Below, in pieces: positions 25,456-33,634 of a DNA stretch of 64,000 bases (position 1 is the stretch's first letter; every line of letters begins with the position of its first letter). Source of the DNA: Streptosporangium roseum DSM 43021 (GTDB lineage Bacteria > Actinomycetota > Actinomycetes > Streptosporangiales > Streptosporangiaceae); assembly GCF_000024865.1 (NCBI RefSeq), contig NC_013595.1, positions 8,432,001 through 8,496,000 of the forward strand. Direction: 5' to 3'. Both the position numbers and the translations under genes were made by a program. Below the pieces are notes generated by a model. It saw only the letters and a list, made by a program, of their open reading frames with translations. It had not been told where the DNA came from and ran no database searches.

Positions 25456-26556
25456 ATGACTCTGCCCGGTAGGAGAAGGCCCGTCCGGACGGCGGGGAAG
25501 CTCTCGGTGTCGCGATGGATCCTCATCGGCCTGGCCGGTGCCCTCGTGGCCACGACGGGCATCTACGCGTGCACCTCCTCCGGTCGGCAGACCCCGGGCA
25601 GCGGGGCGCCGGTGGTGCCGGGAGCCCGGAGCACGCCCGGATCGTGCGCCCCGACCTCCAAGCTGGTGCCGCCCTGCGGGGCCTGGTGGGGCATGCACGT
25701 GCCGCCGGACGGCGACCGCAGGCTGGTTCCCGACGTGACCGCGATGGAGCAGAAGATCGGGCGCAGGCTCGACATCACCATCAGCTACCACGACATGTCC
25801 AACAGCGACGCCGGACGGTTCCTCCGCGACGACGAGAGCGATCTCGGCGCCGACCGCATCCTGTTCCTCGGCTGGGAGTCGCGGATCTGGGACGAGGACG
25901 TCGACATCGCCTGGCGCGACATCGCGGCCGGCCACTACGACCGGGCGATCGCCGACCAGGCCGCCCGGGTCAGGAAGTACGGCAGGCCGGTCCTGGTCGG
26001 CTTCGACGGGGAGAAGGACCGCGACGAGAGCGGCCAGACCCCGGCCGAGTACGTCGCGGCCTACAAGCGCATCGTCGACGGCTTCCGGCAGGAGGGTGCG
26101 ACCAACGCGCTCTGGGTCTGGGGCGTCACCGGCTACTACCCGTTCCGGGACCGGTGGAAGGCCTACTACCCGGGTGACGCCTACGTCGACTGGATCAGCT
26201 ACGACCCCTACAACTTCGCGATCTGCCGCGGCGCCACCTGGCAGGACTTCAAGGAGACCGTGCAGCCGACCTACGAGTGGTTCCAGCAGAACGGCTTCGC
26301 CGCCAAGCCGCTGATCCTCGCCGAGTACGGCACGGAGAGCCACCAGAACGACACCTCCGCACGCGCCGAGTGGTACCGCGACATCCCCGAGGCGATGAAG
26401 GCGATGCCCAACCTCAAGGCGATCGTCCAGTGGAACAACACCGACGCGGACGACTGCGACTTCTCCCTCACCGGCCCCGGTGTCCTGGACTCGTTCGCCG
26501 AGGCGGGCAGGGATCCCTACTTCCGGCAGCCCATGACCCCGCAACCGGCCGGCTGA
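25456..26556 (+). CDS. GH26-like glycoside hydrolase lipoprotein
   Basis: A 366-aa exported protein. A basic N-terminus and a hydrophobic segment (ILIGLAGALVATTGIYAC) end in a lipobox-like cysteine near residue 39, so it is probably a lipoprotein. The catalytic domain (~75-350) resembles family-26 endo-glycanases. The acid/base Glu is probably in GFDGEKD and the nucleophile Glu in LILAEYGTES, with the WISYDPYNF strand between. It would hydrolyse a beta-glycan, perhaps trimming or releasing the polymer made by this cluster. ATG start behind an AT-rich promoter-like region. Confidence 0.8.
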   Translation: MTLPGRRRPVRTAGKLSVSRWILIGLAGALVATTGIYACTSSGRQTPGSGAPVVPGARSTPGSCAPTSKLVPPCGAWWGMHVPPDGDRRLVPDVTAMEQKIGRRLDITISYHDMSNSDAGRFLRDDESDLGADRILFLGWESRIWDEDVDIAWRDIAAGHYDRAIADQAARVRKYGRPVLVGFDGEKDRDESGQTPAEYVAAYKRIVDGFRQEGATNALWVWGVTGYYPFRDRWKAYYPGDAYVDWISYDPYNFAICRGATWQDFKETVQPTYEWFQQNGFAAKPLILAEYGTESHQNDTSARAEWYRDIPEAMKAMPNLKAIVQWNNTDADDCDFSLTGPGVLDSFAEAGRDPYFRQPMTPQPAG

Positions 26557-26578
26557 GGAGAGACCCGGGAGCGGGCGC

Positions 26579-28042
26579 CTACCCGCCCGTTTCCGGCTCC
26601 GGGGCGGAGATGAAGAGGAAGACCTGGTCGGCCTGGCCGGTGCAGGTGTGCTGGGCCAGCTCGGCCCCGACGTCCACGTCGGCCACGCCGTGCAGGGCGC
26701 CGACGCACAGGCTGCTGTGCACCGGCCTGAGCACGAAACCGCCGGATGCCCGCGGGCCGGCCCGCTCCAGGAGGAAGCGCTGGTGGGCGGCCCCGGTGCA
26801 GTTCGCCGGCGCGATCAGCACCTCGGCGCCGGCGGCCGCCTGGTCGACCGTCAGGCAGCCGACGCCGTGGGCGGGATGGTGCCACTCGATCTGGTAGACG
26901 TCGCGCCCGACGGCGGTCAGGTAGGTGTCGGGGGAGAGACCCCGGCAGGGCCGCTGGACGGCCAGCTCCCGGTTGGTACGGCGGTTACGCTCACGCCCCT
27001 CTCCCACGCACAGGTCGCGGTCGGCGACGTGGGAGGGGACCATGCGGTACCGGCCGTCGGCGAGCACGGATCCCGCCGTTATGGGGCCCGCCGTCACGGG
27101 GCCCGGCGTCCGTGCCGCCGGAGGGCCGGTCGCCAGGGCGCCCTCCAGGGCCGCCACCGTGACACCGATCATGACCAGCACCGCCGCGACCCCCCCGACC
27201 AGCACCGCCACCGTGGGCCGTCGCCGCCGCGGCCTCCCCGCCGGGACGGCGAGCTCCGGCCGGACGGGGTCCGGACCGGCGGAACCCGGGCGGGCAGGGC
27301 CCGGGCCGGCGGGGTCCGGATCGGCAGGACCCGAAGTGGCGGGACCCGGGCGGGCGGGGCCGGAACCGGGGGGATTCGGGCCGGTGGCATCCGAGGCAGG
27401 GGAAGCCGGACCGGCAGGATGTGAGGTTGCGGGATTCGGGACGAGGCCAAGGTCGTGAGCGTTCGATCCGGATCCGGCGGGTTCGAACGGGCGGGAATCC
27501 GATCCGGCGGAGGCAGGGCCGAGGGAATTCAGATCCGCCCGGAATTCGGAGGTATCAGAGCCGGAAAAAGGCGGCCCGGCGGGATCAGAAACGGGAGAAA
27601 CAGCCCCAATAGAGGAAAATTCTGGATAAACGGAATCCGAAGGAGGTCCAGGAGAAACGGGGCCGGGAGGGTCCGGGATGCCGTTCCGCTGCGGTCCGGT
27701 GAGGGCCGGGGTGCCACCGGCATCCTCGACGGCCAGCGGTGGCCGCGGGACCGCGGAGACGGCGAGATGCCTCCGGACGACGAGCCAGCGGGCGACGTCC
27801 GCCTCGTCCATCCCGCAGGCCCGGACGAAGGCGGCGACCAGCTCTTCTCTCGGCAGCGCGGCCCGGCTGAGCGCACCGACCGCGGTGCTGGGCGGCAGGA
27901 CGTCGCCCGACGCCTCCGCCTTGGCCGCGAGCTGCCGGTAGCTCAGGCCCGCCCACTGCCGCAGCCGCCCCAGCGCCATGACGAACTCCGCCGGGCTGGT
28001 GGCGTCCTCCGGCCCGGGGGGAGCGCCGATTGTGGACGACAA
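26579..28042 (-). CDS. HTH, membrane-helix, ricin-like surface protein
   Basis: About 487 aa. Residues ~15-95 are the XRE-like domain common in actinomycete signalling proteins (FVMALGRLRQWAGLSYRQL, then AFVRACGMDEADVARWL). A ~150-residue linker rich in Pro, Gly and Ser with XPGPARPG-like repeats follows. One membrane helix (VAVLVGGVAAVLVMIGVTVAAL) leads to an exported ~165-aa domain with paired cysteines and RICIN-like QxW-style spacing (CLTVDQAAAGAEVLIAPANC). It could couple sugar binding outside to a DNA- or protein-binding domain inside. Start: TTG 28042 has GGGGAGG five bases upstream; GTG 28060 is the longer alternative. It is convergent with the GH26-like gene. Confidence 0.75.
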   Translation of the reverse strand: MSSTIGAPPGPEDATSPAEFVMALGRLRQWAGLSYRQLAAKAEASGDVLPPSTAVGALSRAALPREELVAAFVRACGMDEADVARWLVVRRHLAVSAVPRPPLAVEDAGGTPALTGPQRNGIPDPPGPVSPGPPSDSVYPEFSSIGAVSPVSDPAGPPFSGSDTSEFRADLNSLGPASAGSDSRPFEPAGSGSNAHDLGLVPNPATSHPAGPASPASDATGPNPPGSGPARPGPATSGPADPDPAGPGPARPGSAGPDPVRPELAVPAGRPRRRRPTVAVLVGGVAAVLVMIGVTVAALEGALATGPPAARTPGPVTAGPITAGSVLADGRYRMVPSHVADRDLCVGEGRERNRRTNRELAVQRPCRGLSPDTYLTAVGRDVYQIEWHHPAHGVGCLTVDQAAAGAEVLIAPANCTGAAHQRFLLERAGPRASGGFVLRPVHSSLCVGALHGVADVDVGAELAQHTCTGQADQVFLFISAPEPETGG

Positions 28043-28206
28043 CGCAGCCTCCCCGATCACCGACGATGATTGACCAGCGGAACACTAACCCGCATCGGTG
28101 ACAAAAGGCCACCCTCCAGGTCAAAGTGGAATCCTTGTGGACTCCACGCTGACCCGGAGGGCTCCGGGATTCACTTATCGCCTATATGCCGCTCCCGCCT
28201 GGCCGT

Positions 28207-29403
28207 TCACCGGTCCCGGCAGGCAATGGAGACGGACTCGCCGAGATCGAGGCCGGACTCCGGCCCGCCGGCGTCCCACTGGTAGCGCGCGCCAAGACAG
28301 GCCCGGCTGCGCGCGTCCGGACCCGAGCGCCTTGACCTCGTTGACCTGGGCCGCATACTCCGGGCTACGCAGAAGCTGATCGTAGGAGGTGAACCCTCCC
28401 GGCAGCGGCGGCCGGAACTGCATGCCCGATGTCATGGCGAACGGCTTGAGCCACCCCAGGTTCGGGTCGAGCGCGTTCGCCGGACCGGTCGGGCGCCAGT
28501 GCCCCGGCACTCCGTCCGGGGTGTGGGCGGGCGAGAAGGCGGGCCCGTCCCCCGAGCGTTCCGCGACCACCGGAGTGGCGATCTCCGCTCCCTCGGCCTT
28601 TCCACCCGAGACATGGGCGGGATCGCCCCAGGAAGGGATCTGTCCGGTCGCGGCGTTCAGAGCCGGCATGAAATCGAAGTTGGGGAAGAGGCTTTTCAGG
28701 ACGCCGTGCGCGGCGGCGTCCATGGTCGCCTCTACCGAGTCGTTCGGATTCCGCTGCGTGATCCTGGGACAGGTTCTCGGGGCGGCCGGCCAGTTCACGT
28801 CGCGCATGGCGATGTTCATCATCGCCATGGCCCTGGCCGGCCGCCCCGGGATGCCTTCTCTCTCGACGGAACGAAAGGCTTTCAACAGCCCGTCGTTCCG
28901 GTGCAGAACGTGTTGAAGCGCTCCCCACGGATGAATCCGGGGGATTCCAGCCATCCCAACCGTGCGGCTCTGCGCACGGTCGCGACGCTGTTGCTTGGCG
29001 GTTCACCTTCCGGCCCCGTTTACACGGGTTTCCACGCCCCAGCCCACGATCCCGTTCCGGGTGACGCGGGCTCCGCCCTCCCGGCGGTGAGTAACGGCCA
29101 AAGCTGCGAGATTGGTTATCGCTCACGTGTTCGACCGCGACCGACTGTACCAGCGCGTGGCGCGCTGCAGCCGATTCCGGTCAAGGCACACTCAGGCGCT
29201 GGAGCACCTTCCCACGCCGGACTCACCCCCCATGACTGAAAGCCAGGGGTCCGCGCCCGGCATCTCCGATCGAACGAAGACACCTGCGGCTGTGGCCCCG
29301 TGACCGCCGCAGTCGCCGGATGCGGTACCGCCGCCGTCGCCCGTGCAACGACGGTGGCGGCGAGCAGAGCCCCGGCACGCCTCCGTGTGAACGATCTCTT
29401 CAA
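28207..29403 (-). pseudogene. Vanadium-dependent haloperoxidase-like pseudogene, interrupted and deleted
   Basis: Four pieces on the minus strand reconstruct a secreted PAP2/vanadium haloperoxidase-family gene. (i) 29403-~29290: TTG start with GGAGG six bases upstream and a signal peptide (KRSFTRRRAGALLAATVVA). (ii) ~28910-29250: foreign DNA that looks like an IS200/IS605-type end. (iii) ~28320-28910: family N-terminal half (HVLHRNDGLLKAFR, ARAMAMMNIAM, GHWRPTGP, SPEYAAQVNEVKALGS). (iv) 28209-~28310, in another frame: a C-terminal tail (DARSR, ARYQWDAGG) ending at a TGA. The middle third, with most vanadate-binding residues, is gone. It cannot make an active enzyme. The rest of the 28043-28206 gap shows nothing. 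Confidence 0.82.
28912..29115 (-). mobile_element. IS200/IS605-type right-end remnant (omegaRNA-like hairpins)
   Basis: On the minus strand a series of hairpins ends in GGAATCCCCC, a short loop-arm and GTGGGGAG (28921-28947), then TTCAA (28912-28916). This resembles the 3' ends and TnpB-associated omegaRNA scaffolds of actinobacterial IS200/IS605 elements. Upstream in the same strand is a perfect 8-bp hairpin (ACCGTGCG/CGCACGGT, 28959-28980) and a CCCGT/ACGGG dyad. No TnpA or TnpB frame remains; a possible TnpB C-terminal shred ends near 29015. The left boundary is unclear, somewhere in 29110-29250. It splits the haloperoxidase signal peptide from the mature domain. Confidence 0.6.
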
Positions 29404-29507
29404 ATGCAACCTCCGCGTTATGCCCTGATAGCGACATTCCGCCGAATAGAGAGAAACAAGATGGATAGTGCGCGATAAACAGCAGGGACCACAAGATCAT
29501 TGCTGTT

Positions 29508-29527
29508 CCGAACAGTGCGGAACAGTG
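29508..29527. repeat. Two tandem 10-bp copies in the 29404-29627 gap
   Basis: GGAACAGTGC-type decamers occur head to tail around 29504-29530 (CCGAACAGTGCGGAACAGTGCGGA). They lie about 100 bp before the GT2-fusion start, where a promoter is expected. The rest of this 224-bp gap is relatively AT-rich near 29450-29475 but shows no other structure. Confidence 0.6.
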
Positions 29528-29627
29528 CGGACCCCCTCCGGCAAAGGCCTCAGCCGACAGGGGACGGAGAGGAATCCCCCGGAGTAAAGTCAGCGCCAGA
29601 CATTCGCATCGACCAAACCAGGAAAGG

Positions 29628-32600
29628 GTGCGCGTGGAGGGCAGGGAGGCCGAAGAGGTGATCGACGGATCGATCACCCGCCCGATGAGACGACCGGCCT
29701 CCACCCCGGCCCCGCCCCCCGGAGGCGACCGCCCCGGGCCCCGGGTCCCCGAGGATCCGGGAGAGCCGCAGGACACCGGGGATCCGGCCCCCGCCCCCAG
29801 CACGCCCGAAGGCCCCGCCGGGGCCGCGGACCCCGAAAAGACCGGGGACTTCGGGGAAACCTCCGCGGCGGAGGCCCCGGAGGAGGCCGACGACTCCCCC
29901 ACCCTCACCATGCGACGCGTCCGCCCCGGCGAGCTCGGGCGGCGCGAGGCCGACGCCACCGGACACTCCGATGAGAAAACGGTGGCGGGCACCACGCAAA
30001 AGACGGCGAAAGAGGCCGCAGAAGGAAGCGACAGCGCGAAGAAGCCGGATACCGCGGAAGAGACGGCGGACAGCCAGACCACCGACGACACGGCCACCGC
30101 CCCACCACCCACCGAAGACACAGACACCACAGACAACACCGGCACCACGCAAAAGACAGCGGACAGCCAGACCACCGACGACACGGCCACCGCCCCACCA
30201 CCCACCGAGGACATCTCGGCCGTCATCACCTGGCGCATCCCCGCGCGCCGCGAGGAGCCTCCCGCCGGGAAGGCCGCCGACCCGTCCCTGTCGGTCGTCA
30301 TCGTCGGCGGTTCTCCCGGCTCACGTGCCCGCCTGCCCATCCTGGTCAGGGCGTTACGTGCCCAGCGGCCGGCTCCGGAGGAGATCGTGCTGGTCGTCGA
30401 GGACGGCCCCGAGCTGGTCGCGTGGGCCGAGGCCGCGCTCGACGGCGTCGTGGTCGTGCACAACCAGGAGGTCGCCGGCGCGGCCGCGGCGCGGAACCTG
30501 GGGCTGGCGAGCGCGCGGGGCGACGTGGTCGCCTTTCTCGACGACGACTCCTCTCCCGGCCCCGGCTGGACGGAGTCCCTGCTGGCGGCCTATGCCGACG
30601 ACGACGTGATCGGGGTGCGCGGCCGGGTCGCGGTGCGCTGGAGCACGGGCAAGCCCGACTGGTTCCCCGCCGAGCTGGCGTGGGTGCTGGGGGTGCCGTG
30701 CACCGGCTCACCCGCCGAGGCGGGCCAGATCGACGACCTGTACGGCGGCGCCCTGTCCTTCCGGCGTGAGGCGCTCGCCGAGGCGGGCGGCTTCCCGGAG
30801 AACGCGGACGGTTTCCCGGAGAGGCCCGGCCGGCGGCCCAACATCGTGGCCGGGCCCGCCGGTGGGGCGGCGACCGAGCTCCGGTCCCGGCTGCGGAAGC
30901 TGCGCCCCGGCGCGAAGCTGCTCCACCAGCCCTCGGCGATCGTGCGGCTGGACGTGCCCGCACACCGGGCCCGGCTGTCCTATTTCCTGTCCCGGTGCGC
31001 GGCCGAGGGCCGGTCACAGGCCGGCGTCCCGCAGCGCGCCGGCGGGCGGGAGGGGCTGAGGGCGCACCTGGCCCCGGTCAGGAGAGGGCTGCCCAGGGCC
31101 GTGTTCCGCGCGGTCACCTTCACCGGGCCGGCCGACGTCAAGGGCTGGAAGGCCCTGCTGGTCATGCTCCTCGGCCTGGCGGCGGCCGGCGCCGGTTACG
31201 CGGCCGAGCGGCTGCGCGCGACGCGGACCGACCGGACGGCCCGGCGGGCGAGCGCCTGGACGCGGTTCTTCGCCCGTGCGGCGCTGCCGGTCGCCGCTGT
31301 GCTCTGGGGACTGTCACTGCGTCAGGTCCACCTCGACCGGATGACCGACCTGGGACTGCTCACCGTCCTGCCCGCCACGTTCTGGGGCGCGGTCGCGGTC
31401 CTGGTCGCCGGGTTCGTCGCCCTGCTCGGCGACCGGCGGGCCCTCGAACTCTGGCACGCGGGATACGTGCTGGCGCTGATCGCCGTGCTGCACGCGACAC
31501 CCGCCCTGCTGTACCCGTCCCTGCGCTACTCGTGGGCCTGGAAACACGTCTCGGTCATCGACTACCTGATCCGGCACGGCGCGACCGACCCGGAGGTCGG
31601 GCCGCTGTCCGCCTATCACCAGTGGCCCGGATTCTTCTCCTTCTTCTCCCTGATGACGGAGATGGCCGGGCTGGACGACGCGCTGGGCATCGCCGTCTGG
31701 GGGCCGGCCGCCTTCAACGCCGCGATCCTCCTGCCGCTGCTGCTGCTCTTCCGGACGGTGACACGCGACCGCCAGCTGGTCTGGGGCGCGGTATGGGTCT
31801 ACTTCTCCTGTTCCTGGGTCGGGCAGGACTACTTCTCCCCCCAGGCCACCACGCTGGTCCTGTATCTGACCGTCCTCGCGGTCGTGGTGCGGCGCTTCCG
31901 GCGGGGGCCGGTCCGGGCGGGTGACGACCCGCGGGGGCTGGCCGCGGAGCCGCCGCCCGTCTCCGGCACCTTCACCCGCCTGGTCTGGACGTGCCTGCTG
32001 ATCGTCCCGGTCGTCGCGATCGCCTCGTCCCACCAGCTCACACCGCTGGTGCTGACGGTCGGGCTCGTCGCCCTGTTCCCGCTGCGGCGGCACCGGAACC
32101 TGGGCATCCTGCTCGTCACCGGCCTCGCCGTGGCGACCTGGGACGCCGTGGCCGCCTGGCGGCTCCTGGAGAGCAGGTTCGGCGACATCGTCGACTCGCT
32201 GGGCGATGCCGGCGGCAACCTGGACGACGGTTTCATCACCCTCGGGTCGGCCGCCCCCGGCCAGGTGATCGTCGCCTACGCCGATCGCGCCCTCTCCGGC
32301 GGGGTGTGGCTGCTGGCCTTCGCCGGCGCCATCGTACGCCGCGGGTGGCTCAGGCGGTCGGGGCTGCCCCTTCTCATGATCGGGCTGAGCCCCCTGCTGT
32401 TCCTCGCCGCGGGGAGCTACGGCGGCGAGATCATCTTCCGGGTCTACCTCTTCACGCTGCCGCTGACGGCGTTCCTGGCCGCGGCCTTCTTCCTGCCCTC
32501 CCGCCGGGCCTGGGTCCGCGCGCTGGTCCTGCTCCCTGTCCTGCTGCTCATGGTCACGGGCTTCTTCTTCGGGAACTACGGCAAGGAGCAGTCGAACTAC

Positions 32601-33032
32601 TTCACCGCGGACGAGGTCCGGCTCGTCCGGGAGGTCCATCGGGTGGCGCCGCCGGGCTCGCTGATCGTGGCGCCCACGTTCTTCCTCCCCGCGGCCTACG
32701 ACTACTACGAGCGCTACGAGCACACCTGGCTGGACGAGCTGCCGCCGTCGCGCACCGCCGTACGGGGGCTGCCGCAGCATGTTCCCACCCTGCCGGAGCT
32801 GGTCCGCGATCCGCTGCCGTCACTGGTCGGCCTCATGTCGAAGGTGCCTCCGGGGGCCAAGGCGTACCTGGTGCTCAACCGCGCGCAGAGGAGCGCCACC
32901 GAGACCGCGGGGATCTTCCCCCGGGGGACGGTCGACCGGCTGGGCCGGGAGGTCGCCGCGTCGGGCCGTTTCAGGGTGCTGGCGCGCAATTCCGGCGGTG
33001 TCGTCTACGAACTCGTCCCGAGGAGACCATGA
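29628..33032 (+). CDS. GT2 glycosyltransferase fused to polytopic membrane (GT-C/polymerase-like) domain
   Basis: A 1134-aa fusion. Residues 1-215 are disordered, rich in Pro, Thr, Asp and Glu, with a 31-residue direct repeat. Residues ~220-480 are a GT2 domain: SLSVVIVGGSPGSRARL, DxD in FLDDDSSPGPGW near 304, and the acceptor region GGALSFRREAL. The usual ED base region is replaced by a Gly/Pro/Arg-rich stretch, so catalysis is uncertain. Residues ~530-990 contain about 10-12 membrane helices (FSFFSLMTEMAGLDDALG, SCSWVGQDYFSPQ), reminiscent of GT-C enzymes or O-antigen polymerases, followed by a soluble C-terminal domain. It is a candidate polymerase for the cluster. GTG start; coupled by ATGA to the next gene. 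Confidence 0.75.
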   Translation: MRVEGREAEEVIDGSITRPMRRPASTPAPPPGGDRPGPRVPEDPGEPQDTGDPAPAPSTPEGPAGAADPEKTGDFGETSAAEAPEEADDSPTLTMRRVRPGELGRREADATGHSDEKTVAGTTQKTAKEAAEGSDSAKKPDTAEETADSQTTDDTATAPPPTEDTDTTDNTGTTQKTADSQTTDDTATAPPPTEDISAVITWRIPARREEPPAGKAADPSLSVVIVGGSPGSRARLPILVRALRAQRPAPEEIVLVVEDGPELVAWAEAALDGVVVVHNQEVAGAAAARNLGLASARGDVVAFLDDDSSPGPGWTESLLAAYADDDVIGVRGRVAVRWSTGKPDWFPAELAWVLGVPCTGSPAEAGQIDDLYGGALSFRREALAEAGGFPENADGFPERPGRRPNIVAGPAGGAATELRSRLRKLRPGAKLLHQPSAIVRLDVPAHRARLSYFLSRCAAEGRSQAGVPQRAGGREGLRAHLAPVRRGLPRAVFRAVTFTGPADVKGWKALLVMLLGLAAAGAGYAAERLRATRTDRTARRASAWTRFFARAALPVAAVLWGLSLRQVHLDRMTDLGLLTVLPATFWGAVAVLVAGFVALLGDRRALELWHAGYVLALIAVLHATPALLYPSLRYSWAWKHVSVIDYLIRHGATDPEVGPLSAYHQWPGFFSFFSLMTEMAGLDDALGIAVWGPAAFNAAILLPLLLLFRTVTRDRQLVWGAVWVYFSCSWVGQDYFSPQATTLVLYLTVLAVVVRRFRRGPVRAGDDPRGLAAEPPPVSGTFTRLVWTCLLIVPVVAIASSHQLTPLVLTVGLVALFPLRRHRNLGILLVTGLAVATWDAVAAWRLLESRFGDIVDSLGDAGGNLDDGFITLGSAAPGQVIVAYADRALSGGVWLLAFAGAIVRRGWLRRSGLPLLMIGLSPLLFLAAGSYGGEIIFRVYLFTLPLTAFLAAAFFLPSRRAWVRALVLLPVLLLMVTGFFFGNYGKEQSNYFTADEVRLVREVHRVAPPGSLIVAPTFFLPAAYDYYERYEHTWLDELPPSRTAVRGLPQHVPTLPELVRDPLPSLVGLMSKVPPGAKAYLVLNRAQRSATETAGIFPRGTVDRLGREVAASGRFRVLARNSGGVVYELVPRRP
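30066..30213 (+). repeat. 93-nt-period direct repeat in coding sequence
   Basis: A ~50-nt segment (starting GCGGACAGCCAGACCACC) at 30066 recurs at 30159, an offset of 93 nt (31 codons), keeping frame. The flanking ACCACGCAAAAGAC segment also recurs (29991 and 30144). The repeats enlarge the disordered N-terminal arm of the GT2 fusion protein. Confidence 0.9.
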
Positions 33033-33427
33033 GCGCCTCACGCCTGCCTCTGCTGCTGCTCGCCGCGTCCGGGTGGCTCGCACTGCTCGTGACGCAGGTC
33101 GCGGGTGCCGGCCCGTTGCGCGTCACCGTGTCGGTGGCCTTCCTGCTCACCTGTCCGGGCGCCGCCCTGCTGGCCCTGGCCCGTCCCCTGCTCGGCCGCC
33201 GCGACCACACGGGGGACGCCATGGAGAGCATGGCACTGACGGTGGCGCTCAGCGTCTCGGCGGGCGTGATCGTGAGCGAGGCGTTCTTCCTGAGCGGCAC
33301 GTTCACGATGCCCGCGACGGTGACGGCGCTGGCCGCCGTCACCTCGGCGGCGGCCCTGGGGGCGCTGGTCACCGCGCTGCTCACGGCGCGGCGCGCCCGC
33401 CGGGCCTCCGCCGGGCGCGCACCCTAG
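33029..33427 (+). CDS. Small membrane protein, last gene of polysaccharide region
   Basis: A 132-aa protein with about four hydrophobic segments (LPLLLLAASGWLALLVTQVAG, VTVSVAFLLTCPGAALLALA, MALTVALSVSAGVIVSEAFFL, ALAAVTSAAALGALVTALL). It shares length, topology and the PLRxxxxxxFLLxxPGxA pattern with the protein at 14390, implying common ancestry. No known function. Its ATG overlaps the stop of the GT2 fusion (ATGA), so the two are made together and may form a complex. The 33428-33532 gap contains nothing obvious. Confidence 0.75.
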   Translation: MSASRLPLLLLAASGWLALLVTQVAGAGPLRVTVSVAFLLTCPGAALLALARPLLGRRDHTGDAMESMALTVALSVSAGVIVSEAFFLSGTFTMPATVTALAAVTSAAALGALVTALLTARRARRASAGRAP

Positions 33428-33532
33428 GCGTACTGCCCCGTGAGGTCGGGGACGCGAGGTTGCGGATTCACCGATGGAGGCGACGCCCGGCGAGGCCGCC
33501 GCCCGCGGCCGGGCGGCGGAGCGATCCGACTC

Positions 33533-33555
33533 TATTGCAACTTTGAGTTGCGATA
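33533..33555. promoter_or_regulatory. Operator copy 1 (23-bp near-palindrome)
   Basis: Arms TATTGCAACTT and GAGTTGCGATA flank a central T. They match copy 2 at 33582 except at two positions. A possible promoter starts inside it: TTGCGA (33548-33553), 17-bp spacer, CAGGAT (33571-33576). Confidence 0.7.
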
Positions 33556-33581
33556 CCCGAGAGAGGGTGACAGGATCGACC

Positions 33582-33604
33582 TATCGCAACTTTAAGTTGC
33601 GATA
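33582..33604. promoter_or_regulatory. Operator copy 2 (23-bp perfect palindrome)
   Basis: Arms TATCGCAACTT and its exact reverse complement flank one central T. It lies 49 bp after copy 1 and 31 bp before the SDR start, about where transcription would begin. Paired perfect dyads around a promoter are the pattern of a repressor that controls the downstream gene. The cognate regulator is not adjacent. Confidence 0.75.
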
Positions 33605-33634
33605 TTTCCTGTCGACGTCCCCCGAGGCGGCATC

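Noticed and set aside
29116..29409. A 97-aa secreted protein gene
   Set aside because: Only the first ~35 residues are signal-like; the rest is insertion DNA, so it is treated as the first piece of the haloperoxidase pseudogene.
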